From: DAOMNN01 sp035443825
GTDB lineage: Bacteria; Pseudomonadota; Gammaproteobacteria; Burkholderiales; Rhodocyclaceae
Length of the DNA stretch: 62,759 bases
Direction of reading: 5' to 3'
NCBI GenBank assembly: GCA_035443825.1
Contig: DAOMNN010000011.1
Coordinates: forward strand, 1 to 62,759
Shown one piece after another: positions 45,535 to 53,278 of the stretch (the stretch's first letter is position 1; every line of letters begins with the position of its first letter). The position numbers and the translations under genes are program-made. The notes under the pieces are model-generated. The model had not been told where the DNA came from, made no database searches, and saw only the letters and a list, made by a program, of their open reading frames with translations.

Positions 45535-45881
45535 CAGCGCCGTCCTCCATCCTCGCCGGTCCGGATGTCGCTCCCCTTCGCACCGAGCACCGTGGCATCA
45601 CGTGCATCGACCTTGAGCTTGAGCAGTCCGCCGCCGCGTCGCAGCAGCTTGATTTCGTAGATCCAGTGGCCGTCCTCACGTTCGAGTTCCACCTCGATGA
45701 CCTCGCCGGGGAAGTCGCGTTCGACCTTCTCCAGCACGCTACGCAGCGACAGGACTTCGCCCGCCTCCAGCGCCCGGCGTGCCAGTTCGTGATCGTCGTC
45801 GGCCAGCGCCGTGCCGAACGCGACCATGCCGGCGCACAGCCCGGCGAAAAGCACTGTACGGATCGGAAAATACCTTCGCAT
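45534..45881 (-). CDS. Periplasmic PepSY-domain protein A
   Basis: A signal peptide (MRRYFPIRTVLFAGLCAGMV… cut near ALA-DDD) is followed by one PepSY module: LSLRSVLEKVERDFPGEV, EVELEREDGHWIYEIKLL, KVDARDATVLGAKG. The product has 115 residues. PepSY domains often inhibit or sense for partner proteins. As the first gene of the two-component operon it may feed signal to the sensor kinase. Confidence 0.85.
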   Translation of the reverse strand: MRRYFPIRTVLFAGLCAGMVAFGTALADDDHELARRALEAGEVLSLRSVLEKVERDFPGEVIEVELEREDGHWIYEIKLLRRGGGLLKLKVDARDATVLGAKGSDIRTGEDGGRR

Positions 45882-45950
45882 CGTCTTTTCCTCGTGTCGC
45901 CGGCCTTGCCGACGCCTCGTTGTCCTGGAGTGTTTGTAGTCCAGCGAAGG

Positions 45951-45987
45951 TGAACGCCAGGTGAACAGGAGGTTCAGGGACCGTTCA
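45951..45987. promoter_or_regulatory. Four-element symmetrical operator between divergent PepSY genes
   Basis: Two direct TGAAC repeats (45951-45955 and 45962-45966) and two GTTCA repeats (45972-45976 and 45983-45987) form TGAAC-N6-TGAAC-N5-GTTCA-N6-GTTCA. Each pair is spaced by 11 bases, one helical turn, as OmpR-family dimers prefer; the two pairs are mirror images. The adjacent PhoP/QseB-like regulator is the likely binder. Confidence 0.6.
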
Positions 45988-46059
45988 GGCACGCACGCCG
46001 AGAATGCGCTCACGGTCAGGAAAAGGACCGAAACCAACCCGCACCGAGGAGAACCCACC

Positions 46060-46386
46060 ATGCGAACCACACACCTTCTTTCCATCCTCTTGATAAGCGC
46101 CGGCATCGTTACGGGCGGCGCATTGCTCACGCCGGCGTTCGCCCAGAATGCCAGCTCCATGAGCGCCGGCGCAAGCGCTTCGTCGAGCGCAGAGTGGCTG
46201 ACCATCCCTCAGATAATCCAGCGCCTGGAGTCGTCCGGCTATCGCGACTTCGAAGAGGTCGAGCGCGAATCCGACAGCTACGAGGTGAAGGCCACCGATT
46301 CGGAGGGGCGGCGCGTCGAAATCTACGTAAACCCGGTTACCGCCGAAGTTCTCAAGACCGAAATCAAGCGCGACAAGCGTTCCTGA
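46060..46386 (+). CDS. Periplasmic PepSY-domain protein B
   Basis: The start at 46060 gives a signal peptide (MRTTHLLSILLISAGIVTGG… cut after AFA-QNA), a Ser/Ala-rich linker and one PepSY module (WLTIPQIIQRLESSGYRDF, YEVKATDSEGRRVEIYVNPVTAEVLKTE). The 108-residue product is divergent from PepSY protein A and shares the operator at 45951-45987. It is followed by the flavocytochrome gene at 46473; a hairpin GAGGCGG/CCGCCTC (46400-46433) lies between. Confidence 0.85.
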   Translation: MRTTHLLSILLISAGIVTGGALLTPAFAQNASSMSAGASASSSAEWLTIPQIIQRLESSGYRDFEEVERESDSYEVKATDSEGRRVEIYVNPVTAEVLKTEIKRDKRS

Positions 46387-46472
46387 CTGTCCTTCTTTAG
46401 AGGCGGTCGGGACGACCACGGCCCGCCCGCCTCCGACGATCTTCACTCCGACATCCGAAACAGGCAACGACC

Positions 46473-47789
46473 ATGACGCTACTGGCTGGAATCATCGGAC
46501 TGCTTCTCCTGGCCTGGGGCTGGGACATCACGACCTCCGGAACGGGGGCCGGCAGCCTGCCGTGGGTCGTCCGCGAACAGGGGCTCTACCTGAGCGGCCT
46601 GCTCTCGATCGCGGCCATGTCGCTCGCGATGGTGCTGGCCACCCGGCCTGTCGCGCTCGAACGCCCGCTGGGCGGCATGGATCGGATCTACCGCGTGCAC
46701 AAGTGGAGCGGAATCCTGGCAGCCATCTTTGCGCTGGGACACTGGCTGATCGAGATGTCCGACGACTTGATCAAGTCGCTGGCCGGGCGTGCCGGCCGAC
46801 CGCCGAAGGTTGAATTCGATGGCCTGCTCGACACGCTGCGTGATGCCGGCGAGGAAATTGGCGAGTTCGCGATCTACGTGCTGCTGGCGATGGTCGTCCT
46901 GACGCTTGTGCGGCGTTTCCCCTACAAATTCTGGCGTCCGCTGCATCGGGTCATGCCGGCGCTGTACCTGTTGCTGGCTTTCCATGCTGCCGTGCTCACC
47001 CCGCTCGATTACTGGTCGCAACCCATCGGCTGGCTGCTCGCCGTACTGCTCGGGGCCGGGTCGGTCGCTGCCGTGCAGTCGCTCACCGGACGTATCGGGC
47101 GCGAACGGCTCGCGCACGGGACGATCACCACAGTGTCGTCCCCCACGCCTGACGTCACCGAGGTCACCTGCCGTCTGGACAGGCAGTGGCATGGTCATCG
47201 TGCCGGGCAGTTCGCCTTCGTCTGTTTCGACCGGCTCGAAGGGGCGCACCCGTTCACGATCGCCTGCGCCGACCGCGGCGATCGGACCGTCACCTTCCAG
47301 ATCAAGGCACTGGGCGACTACACCCGGGGGCTTGCGCGACGCATCGCCCCAGGACAGTCGGTACGCGTCGAAGGACCCTACGGTCGCTTCGAGCTCCAGC
47401 GCTGCGACCCACGTGCCGAGCAGATCTGGATTGCGGGTGGCATCGGTATCACGCCGTTCCTGGCCTGGCTGGACGCCCTGCGCACCGATCCCGCATCGGC
47501 ACCGGCGGCCGATCTGCATTACTGCACCCGCGACACCGCTCGCGATCCCTTTGTCGACCGGCTCGAGGCCCTGTGCGCAGAGATCCCCGCCATCACGCTG
47601 CATGTGCATGACAGCAGCCGGGACGAAGCCCTGAGTGCCGGACGGCTGGCCAGGCTCCATGACGAAACGCGCCCTGCGGAGGTCTGGTTCTGCGGCCCCC
47701 GTGGATTCGCCGAGCAATTGCGTGACGGGCTGCAGCGCACGTGGCGCGGCCGTCTGCGCTTCCATCAGGAAGCGTTCGAAATGCGCTGA
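46473..47789 (+). CDS. Ferric-reductase-like transmembrane flavocytochrome
   Basis: The 438-residue protein has about six membrane helices (1-205) with paired histidines for two b-haems (RVHKWSGILAA, ALGHWLI; PLHRVMPALYLLLAFHAAV). A cytosolic FAD domain follows (RAGQFAFVCF, HPFTIACAD) and an NAD(P)-binding domain (IAGGIGITPFLAWL, EVWFCGPRGFAEQL). Such enzymes carry electrons from NAD(P)H across the membrane to ferric iron or another acceptor. Position after PepSY protein B suggests shared regulation. Confidence 0.85.
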   Translation: MTLLAGIIGLLLLAWGWDITTSGTGAGSLPWVVREQGLYLSGLLSIAAMSLAMVLATRPVALERPLGGMDRIYRVHKWSGILAAIFALGHWLIEMSDDLIKSLAGRAGRPPKVEFDGLLDTLRDAGEEIGEFAIYVLLAMVVLTLVRRFPYKFWRPLHRVMPALYLLLAFHAAVLTPLDYWSQPIGWLLAVLLGAGSVAAVQSLTGRIGRERLAHGTITTVSSPTPDVTEVTCRLDRQWHGHRAGQFAFVCFDRLEGAHPFTIACADRGDRTVTFQIKALGDYTRGLARRIAPGQSVRVEGPYGRFELQRCDPRAEQIWIAGGIGITPFLAWLDALRTDPASAPAADLHYCTRDTARDPFVDRLEALCAEIPAITLHVHDSSRDEALSAGRLARLHDETRPAEVWFCGPRGFAEQLRDGLQRTWRGRLRFHQEAFEMR

Positions 47790-47930
47790 CAGGAAATCGG
47801 CCCGATGAATCGACAGCACTTCCGTGCAGAGAACCCGCCCACGGTCGGGTCGCCGTACTTGGCCCGGTCGACGGGCACCCCGAGCAACCCCCATGCCGTC
47901 ACACGACGGCCCACTCGTCAGGAGAGACCC

Positions 47931-48431
47931 ATGCACATCCTCACTCGTATCCCGCGCATCGCACCCGCCCTCGGTCTCACTCTGGTGCTCGCCGCCAGCA
48001 GCGCATGGGCGGCAACGCAACCGGTGCGCTCGCACGATCATCGCGCCACGGCAACGACCCTCGACCTGTCCCCGGACGGCCACAAGTGGGCAAGCGACGC
48101 ATCGCTGGGCCACGCCATGCAGCGCATCCGCGATGTCCTGCAGCCCGATGCCGAGACGATCCTCGCCGATCGCCTTGACAAGCGCCAGTACCGCCGATTC
48201 GCGAAGTCCATCAACGGAGTCATCGCCGACATGGTCGCCAACTGCAGTTTGCCGGTCGAGGCCGATGCCCGGTTCCATGTCATCCTCGCCCAGATGATGG
48301 ACGGCGTGGCTGCCATGGAGGGCCAGCACGAGATCGGTACCCGGCGCGAAGGGGCGGTGATGATCCTCGCCGCGATCGAGAAATATGCGATGTACTTCGA
48401 CGACCCGGGTTTCGAACCGGTCCGTCGCTGA
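47931..48431 (+). CDS. Exported helical protein, DnrO-like
   Basis: The start at 47931 follows TCAGGAGAG. The signal peptide (MHILTRIPRIAPALGLTLVL… cut near AWA-ATQ) leaves a small mature protein of the 166-residue product, with the pattern LSPDGHKWASDASLGHAMQRIRDVL, a Cys near the middle (MVANCSLPVEADARFHVILAQMMDG) and EKYAMYFDDPGF at the end. Proteins of this type near redox genes are annotated as DnrO-like or hypothetical; the function is not known. Confidence 0.65.
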   Translation: MHILTRIPRIAPALGLTLVLAASSAWAATQPVRSHDHRATATTLDLSPDGHKWASDASLGHAMQRIRDVLQPDAETILADRLDKRQYRRFAKSINGVIADMVANCSLPVEADARFHVILAQMMDGVAAMEGQHEIGTRREGAVMILAAIEKYAMYFDDPGFEPVRR

Positions 48432-48437
48432 CTTTCC

Positions 48438-48497
48438 GGCCGCCCCGCGGCGAAGGGCTGGCCCCCTTGCCCGTCGCCGCGGTGCGCGGCCCTTTTT
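48438..48497 (+). terminator. Rho-independent terminator after the DnrO-like gene
   Basis: An outer stem GGCCGC/GCGGCC (48438-48443 with 48486-48491) encloses CCGCGGCGA/TCGCCGCGG (48445-48453 with 48474-48482). Five T residues follow at 48493-48497. Confidence 0.8.
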
Positions 48498-49176
48498 ACA
48501 TCCATGACTGCAAGAAAAGCGAGACTCCGCCGAGTTCGTTTGTACGGAAACGACTACGCAATGGGCCCGAATCCTAATGATCGCTAACTGACTTTGCTTC
48601 AAACCCAGTGCATCTTGACCACGACCCGTGCTGGCCAAGTCGTTTGAATGTGTTCTATGACAGGTTTCGACGTTAACCGGCCATATGGATGACCGCATTG
48701 TGGAGAGAACGAGGGGCTGCCGCTGGCCGTATTTCATCAATGAGGCATGCCGCCGCAAAGCGGCGCTCGGCGCAGACCGAGCATCGTCACCGGCAGGTTA
48801 TCGCGATCGACGTTGAACTCGTGCTCGCGGCCATCACCTTCCGCTCGACTTGCTCGACTGAACGTCAGGAAAAGACCCAGACCTGCCGGTCGAGCTCTTT
48901 CGAAGCGGCCATTCGCCGCAACACTTGCCGCGGCGATAGCTGCCGTTCGTTACGCCCGGGCGATGTCGGCGCCTGAGCAGCAGGTTCGAAGTCGGACCGG
49001 TCCGTGAGTGCAGGACAATCGCACCGTTATGTCAAAACTCCGAGCACCTCTGCCCGGAACGCGTCAATCGTAGGAAGGTTGTCCGTCACGCGCAGCACGT
49101 AGATGGGCACCACGCTCGCAGATCACGCGTGCGATCTTCCTCTGCGTCCTATGCGACGATGACGAGACTATAACCA
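48498..49176. other. Gene-free stretch at the left edge of the lower-GC segment
   Basis: No gene is supported in this 680-bp stretch. Base composition is visibly less GC-rich than at left, especially near 48500-48700. Short open frames have no recognisable motifs. Confidence 0.5.
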
Positions 49177-49740
49177 TCACTTCTTCTCACGCATCGTCTT
49201 TAACGCACCGCCCCATGCAATAAGCTGGTCAAGCATGGCGTTAACCGAGTCCTCGTTACGGGGATGCGGCTTGAACACGCTGAAGTTCTCGAAATCGGTG
49301 AAAAGCGATAGCATCACCTGGTTCCGCACGTGGGCAATTTGCAACTCGCTGGCCACTAACCGCAGTTGCTCTACCGCCCGCGCTCCACCCGCGCTGCCGT
49401 AACTGACGAAACCCGCCGCTTTGTTATTCCATTCGCCGTACACAAAATCGAGTGCGTTCTTGAGTGCGCCCGAAGTGCCGTGATTATATTCAGGCGTCAC
49501 GAATACATAAGCGTCGAAGGAAGCGACCTTTTCGGCCCATGCGATAGTGTGCGGCTGCGCGTACCGCCCCTTTGATGGCGGTACCGGCTCATCGAGCAGC
49601 GGCAGGTTGAAATCCACAATGTCCACCAACTCGAACTCGGCATCATTGCGCTGCTTGGTGATGTCATGAACCCAGCGCGCGACTGCTTCGCCAACGCGCC
49701 CCGGACGGGTGCTGCCAATGATAACTGCAACTCTGAGCAT
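49177..49740 (-). CDS. NADPH-dependent FMN reductase family protein
   Basis: The start at 49740 has GTGAAGGAG upstream. The 187-residue flavodoxin-like protein shows VIIGSTRPGRVGEAVA (FMN phosphate loop, about 6-20) and VFVTPEYNHGTSGALKNALDFVYGEW (about 76-100), the family signature. It reduces quinones, azo dyes or FMN using NAD(P)H in the cytosol; substrate is not determined. Codon and base use are less GC-rich than in the flanking genes, which suggests transfer. Confidence 0.9.
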   Translation of the reverse strand: MLRVAVIIGSTRPGRVGEAVARWVHDITKQRNDAEFELVDIVDFNLPLLDEPVPPSKGRYAQPHTIAWAEKVASFDAYVFVTPEYNHGTSGALKNALDFVYGEWNNKAAGFVSYGSAGGARAVEQLRLVASELQIAHVRNQVMLSLFTDFENFSVFKPHPRNEDSVNAMLDQLIAWGGALKTMREKK

Positions 49741-49811
49741 CGCTTTCTCCTTCACTATTCTCATCACAATCACGGCGATCGTCGTCGCTGTGCAGACCGC
49801 ATCGCCCAGGC

Positions 49812-50591
49812 TCAACGATAGACGAGACCCCCATCAATCAGTGGAGACTGCCCGGTCATGTAGTCTGAATCGGGGCCTGCCAGAAAGGAAACAAAGGCCG
49901 CCACATCTTCGGGGGTCTGCGCACGGCCCAATGCGATGCCGCCGACGAACTTTTCGTAGCTTTCGCCGATTTTCGCACCCGTGATTTCGGCCATGCGCCG
50001 GTCGATCTCGACCCACATATCAGTGCCGACAACGCCGGGGCAGTATGCGTTGATCGTAATGCCGTCGCCCGCAAGCTCCTTTGCCGCCGCCTGCGTCAGC
50101 GCGCGCACGGCGAATTTGGTTGCCGAATACACCCCTAGCAAAGGAAATCCTTCGTGCCCCGCGATAGACGACGCACTGATGATCTTGCCCTTCTGTCCGC
50201 GCTCCTTGAACTTCGCGGCGGCGGCTTGAATGCCCCACAGTACGCCCTCGACGTTGACCTTGAGTATCTTTTCAACTTCCTCGGGTGTGACATCGGCGAG
50301 CGCTTGAATGTTGGCGATGCCTGCGTTGTTGACCATCACATCGAACCCACCAAGCTCCTTTTCGGCGTGGTTGACGGCGGCGTAAACCTGCTCACGTTGT
50401 GTGACATCGGCCTTGAAGGTCGTGGCCTTTCGACCGAGCGCGCGCACTTCATCGGCGACTGCCTGCATTGTGTCGTCGTTGATATCCACAATCGCGATAT
50501 CGGCACCATCGCTTGCCAGGCGCACCGCAATCGCGCGTCCGATTCCCTGTGCCGCGCCCGTTACGAGAGCGACTCTTCCGTCAATGCTCAT
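49812..50591 (-). CDS. Acetoin/diacetyl reductase-like short-chain dehydrogenase
   Basis: The 259-residue SDR has the cofactor motif TGAAQGIG (about 11-18), VNNAGIAN (about 86-93), catalytic Ser in SASSIAGHEG, and YSATK (Tyr-Lys, about 155-159). The sequence through YCPGVVGTDMW and EKFVGGIALGR follows the (S)-acetoin-forming diacetyl reductase (BudC-type) group. It would reduce diacetyl or acetoin with NADH, but promiscuity in SDRs is common. It forms a pair with the FMN reductase. Confidence 0.85.
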   Translation of the reverse strand: MSIDGRVALVTGAAQGIGRAIAVRLASDGADIAIVDINDDTMQAVADEVRALGRKATTFKADVTQREQVYAAVNHAEKELGGFDVMVNNAGIANIQALADVTPEEVEKILKVNVEGVLWGIQAAAAKFKERGQKGKIISASSIAGHEGFPLLGVYSATKFAVRALTQAAAKELAGDGITINAYCPGVVGTDMWVEIDRRMAEITGAKIGESYEKFVGGIALGRAQTPEDVAAFVSFLAGPDSDYMTGQSPLIDGGLVYR

Positions 50592-50828
50592 GTCTGCCTC
50601 CTTGTATTCCCACTGCCTGGCAACCCCTCATTGGCCACGCCCGATTGACCGTACTACTTGTCCTGCGTGATCTCGGTTCGGTAGGCCACAGATTGCGGGA
50701 GCGCTGAGAACCAGCATCAAGGGAGCCTTCGCAAGTTCAGCGGCGCGTCCCTCGCGGCACCGACGGCGAGTAGCGGAATCGCAGACATCCCGGGATCAAC
50801 AAGATCAGGCGTTTCAGGAGGCCCTCCC
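50592..50828. other. Intergenic stretch before the DoxX remnant
   Basis: This part of the 419-bp gap shows no gene. It should hold the promoter of the diacetyl reductase gene. Confidence 0.4.
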
Positions 50829-51014
50829 ATGCTGGAATCGCTGGGCGACAACTAGTATGCGTTGCTCGGAGGATTGCTGGTGCTCGCGAGCGTCGGTCCG
50901 GGCGCACTCAGTCTGGATACGCAGCGAAGTGCCCGACCGGGGTTCAGGTCACATGAAGGGCAATACGAGCAGGTATCGGCAAGCGTGCAGCGCGGCTCGA
51001 TCGCGGCTCGCTAG
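50829..51014 (+). pseudogene. DoxX-family C-terminal remnant
   Basis: From ATG 50829 the frame reads MLESLGDN, then a TAG at 50853, then continues YALLGGLLVLASVGPGALSLD and a non-family tail to TAG at 51014. The hydrophobic last helix followed by GPGALSLD matches the C-terminal end of DoxX proteins (…GPGRLSLD). The rest of the gene is missing and the nonsense codon lies inside the conserved part. It overlaps the end of the convergent nitrite reductase gene by four bases. Confidence 0.5.
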
Positions 51015-52339
51015 TCGTGATCGAAAACGGAAGGATCCGCCGTGCCGCTGACTTGCAGCACACCCCAGGCTCCTCGATCCGTGCGCATCAATGCATGGTC
51101 CACCAACACGTAATTTCCGGGGTAATCGAGCGTGAACTCGACGATCGTGGCGCCACCCGCAGGAACATTGGTCGTTTGCACGTTGTGGAGTAGCGCGCCG
51201 CCAATGTTGGCTTCGGGGTAGACCGTGTCGAAAATCTCCCCCACCAGGTGCAGTGACGAACTCATTGACACACCGCCGTTGCCCACGTACATGCGGATCC
51301 TGTCACCCACCTCGGCGTGCATGTTGTCGACGATGGCGCCGGTGCGGCCATTGAACACGACGTACTCCGGCTGGCTGTGGAGCATCTTCTTCGCATCGAA
51401 TGCCTGCAGCCCTTTCCGTCCCAGAGCGCCGGTGGTGTACAGCTCGCCCTGCATGACATAGAACTCCTTGTCCACCGGCGGCAGGCCCTGTTCGGGCTCC
51501 ACCAGGATCAGGCCGTACATGCCGTGTGCCATGTGCACCGACATATTTGGTACGGCGCAGTGGTACACATACAGGCCCGGGTTCATGGTGCGAAAACGAA
51601 TGCTCTTGCTCTCGCCCGGGGCAACCACGGTTGCCTCTCCACCGCCGCCAGGGGCCGTGGCCGCATGCAGGTCGATATTGTGGTGGTGCAGGCTCGATGC
51701 GTTGTTGTGCAAGGTGAGCTCGACGGTATCGCCCACCCGCACGCGGAGCATCGGGCCGGGCACCGTGCCATTGAACGTCCAGTAATTGAAGACGATCCCT
51801 GGCGCAATTTCGGCGAGAACCTCCTGCGTCTCCAGCGTGAGGCGGATGAGGGCCGGTTCGCGCCGCCCTGCTGCATTCGACAGCGGTTCATCCGTCCTTG
51901 CGATTGTGATCGCCGGCGGCACATGATTGGGATCATGGGCAATGTCTTCGACCCACTCGAACTGGTCCATTTGACGGAAAAACGTCAGTACGCTCTGCAG
52001 CGGCAAGCCCGGACCCGCGCCCGGGCCGAAGGACTGGACGTACATCGGGTACTGGAACAGATACCCCTTGCCGACAGACACCGAAGCAAAGATCGCGACA
52101 CCGACGATGAATACGACAATCGCCGCCCGCATCGGTCCGGAGTCGATGCTATGCACCAGGCGCAGGAAGAAGAACAGCGATGCCGTGGCGGCGATGACAA
52201 AGCCGTACGCCTGCAGCAGGCTCACGCGCAGGAACCCGAACAGCGAGAAGCCACCCACCAGCAGGATCACCGGCACGCCGAGCAGCAGCGCCGCTGCAAC
52301 GATGATCACGAGAACGTTCGACAGTCTATGCAGATTCAT
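51011..52339 (-). CDS. AniA-type copper nitrite reductase with N-terminal membrane anchor
   Basis: The 442-residue protein begins with three predicted membrane helices (about 8-30, 40-62, 70-90) and then has two cupredoxin domains. Copper ligands align with NirK: His220 and Cys261, His269, Met274 for type 1; His225, His260 and His415 for type 2; catalytic Asp223 and His364. The short C-x7-H spacing (YHCAVPNMSVHMAHGM) and the MYGLILVEPEQGLPPVDKEF region match Neisseria AniA, which is a lipoprotein. Here the anchor is polytopic. It should reduce nitrite to NO at the periplasmic face. Confidence 0.85.
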   Translation of the reverse strand: MNLHRLSNVLVIIVAAALLLGVPVILLVGGFSLFGFLRVSLLQAYGFVIAATASLFFFLRLVHSIDSGPMRAAIVVFIVGVAIFASVSVGKGYLFQYPMYVQSFGPGAGPGLPLQSVLTFFRQMDQFEWVEDIAHDPNHVPPAITIARTDEPLSNAAGRREPALIRLTLETQEVLAEIAPGIVFNYWTFNGTVPGPMLRVRVGDTVELTLHNNASSLHHHNIDLHAATAPGGGGEATVVAPGESKSIRFRTMNPGLYVYHCAVPNMSVHMAHGMYGLILVEPEQGLPPVDKEFYVMQGELYTTGALGRKGLQAFDAKKMLHSQPEYVVFNGRTGAIVDNMHAEVGDRIRMYVGNGGVSMSSSLHLVGEIFDTVYPEANIGGALLHNVQTTNVPAGGATIVEFTLDYPGNYVLVDHALMRTDRGAWGVLQVSGTADPSVFDHD

Positions 52340-52794
52340 GTGGCGCCCATGTTATATGGGCGATACTCGGTGTAGGCGCCCAGCCTGTCCGTTCGCTTGC
52401 GCACGCACCGCATCGGCATTCTCGCCTGCGCACTACAGGCACGCGCCGGCCAGCAGTTCGCAGGATCTCAGTCGTGCGACCGGATCGAAGATAGCGCTGG
52501 CGACGATCACCTCGTCAGCGCCTGCCGATGCGATGAATGCTTCACCTTTGCGGGAGACTTCTTGCCAGCACACGTTTGACACGAGCGGCAGCTACTGTAC
52601 CAAGAGGCTCGGCAACCGGCCTCGAACACGCATTGACCCGGCCGTGCCTGACAACTGTTCGCGGCGGCAAACCCGCATTCCCCCCGCGAGGCGGCGACCG
52701 CTTACCGACATGGAGTCGTCGTCTCTATAGACCGTCTCGGTCGGCAGCTGGCGCAAGCGTTAAAAAACGCTATCGCCGACATCCGCCCGATCAA
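52340..52794. other. 455-bp gap with a gene remnant
   Basis: No intact gene is present. The left half contains the luciferase-like-monooxygenase remnant at 52433-52591; the right half shows nothing recognisable. Confidence 0.5.
52433..52591 (-). pseudogene. C-terminal fragment of a luciferase-like monooxygenase
   Basis: The minus-strand frame ending at TAG (52433-52435) reads FIASAGADEVIVASAIFDP and VARLRSCELLAGACL. This resembles the final helix-strand-helix of LLM-class flavin-dependent oxidoreductases (…ADELMVTSAIYDHAARLRSFEIL…). A stop at 52592 closes the frame upstream and there is no start or N-terminal domain. It is a short remnant, so the assignment is tentative. Confidence 0.45.
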
Positions 52795-53151
52795 TCAGGC
52801 GCGCTCTACCCGAACCCGCCCTTCCAGCCCGCGCTGAACGAGTCCGGCCGATCGTGGACTCAATGCTCGTAGCAGTCGCTGCCCCCAGTGCCCTTCCTGC
52901 ATTCCGAGCCCGCGATGCTTCCGACGCCGCAACAGGAACTCAGCCCCGTCTCGCGACGACAGTACGGTGCTCGTTGCCAGTGACAGTTCGAAGGTGCGCC
53001 CTGCGGTGAGTACGATGTCGCGTGCGTCTCCGTACTGAGTGATCCACAGGGCGCCCCGGCGGCACTGGATCTCGATCCCTGCAGCGTGTTCCAGGACCAA
53101 CGATTCGCCAGGTGCCAGGCGAAGCTCCTTCAGAGTCGTATTCATGTCCAT
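52795..53151 (-). CDS. DUF2917 family protein
   Basis: The start at 53151 is placed by the GGAGAG site. The 118-residue product has the cupin-like pattern LRLAPGESLVLEHAAGIEIQ, CRRGALWITQYGDARDIVLTAGRTFEL, typical of DUF2917, which is often encoded divergently from a GcvA-type LysR gene, as here (53279). The basic C-terminal third (FLLRRRKHRGLG) is variable. Function is unknown. Confidence 0.75.
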   Translation of the reverse strand: MDMNTTLKELRLAPGESLVLEHAAGIEIQCRRGALWITQYGDARDIVLTAGRTFELSLATSTVLSSRDGAEFLLRRRKHRGLGMQEGHWGQRLLRALSPRSAGLVQRGLEGRVRVERA

Positions 53152-53252
53152 GGCGCTCTCCGTCAATCCCCTTATGAATGCTCAGAATGCATCTATACGA
53201 GTTGTGTGGATCAGAGTATTGCCATAACATGTGGCGACATCAAACGGTCGTT

Positions 53253-53270
53253 TTGCATGTAATGCATGCG
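53253..53270. promoter_or_regulatory. Paired GCATG elements between DUF2917 and lysR genes
   Basis: TTGCATG (53253-53259) and GCATGCG (53264-53270) lie in the divergent promoter, nine bases before the lysR start at 53279. The words recur in the other LysR-flanked promoters of the island. The site is a candidate LysR operator, by inference. Confidence 0.35.
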
Positions 53271-53278
53271 TAATAGAC

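Noticed and set aside
45951..45987. Reading the TGAAC/GTTCA cluster as a transcription terminator
   Set aside because: It lies between two divergent starts, the repeated elements are separated by helical-turn spacing and no T-run follows.
49044..49170. A possible gene fragment on the minus strand (…VPIYVLRVTDNLPTIDAF…)
   Set aside because: It is about 30 residues long, has no start site and matches no family I can name.
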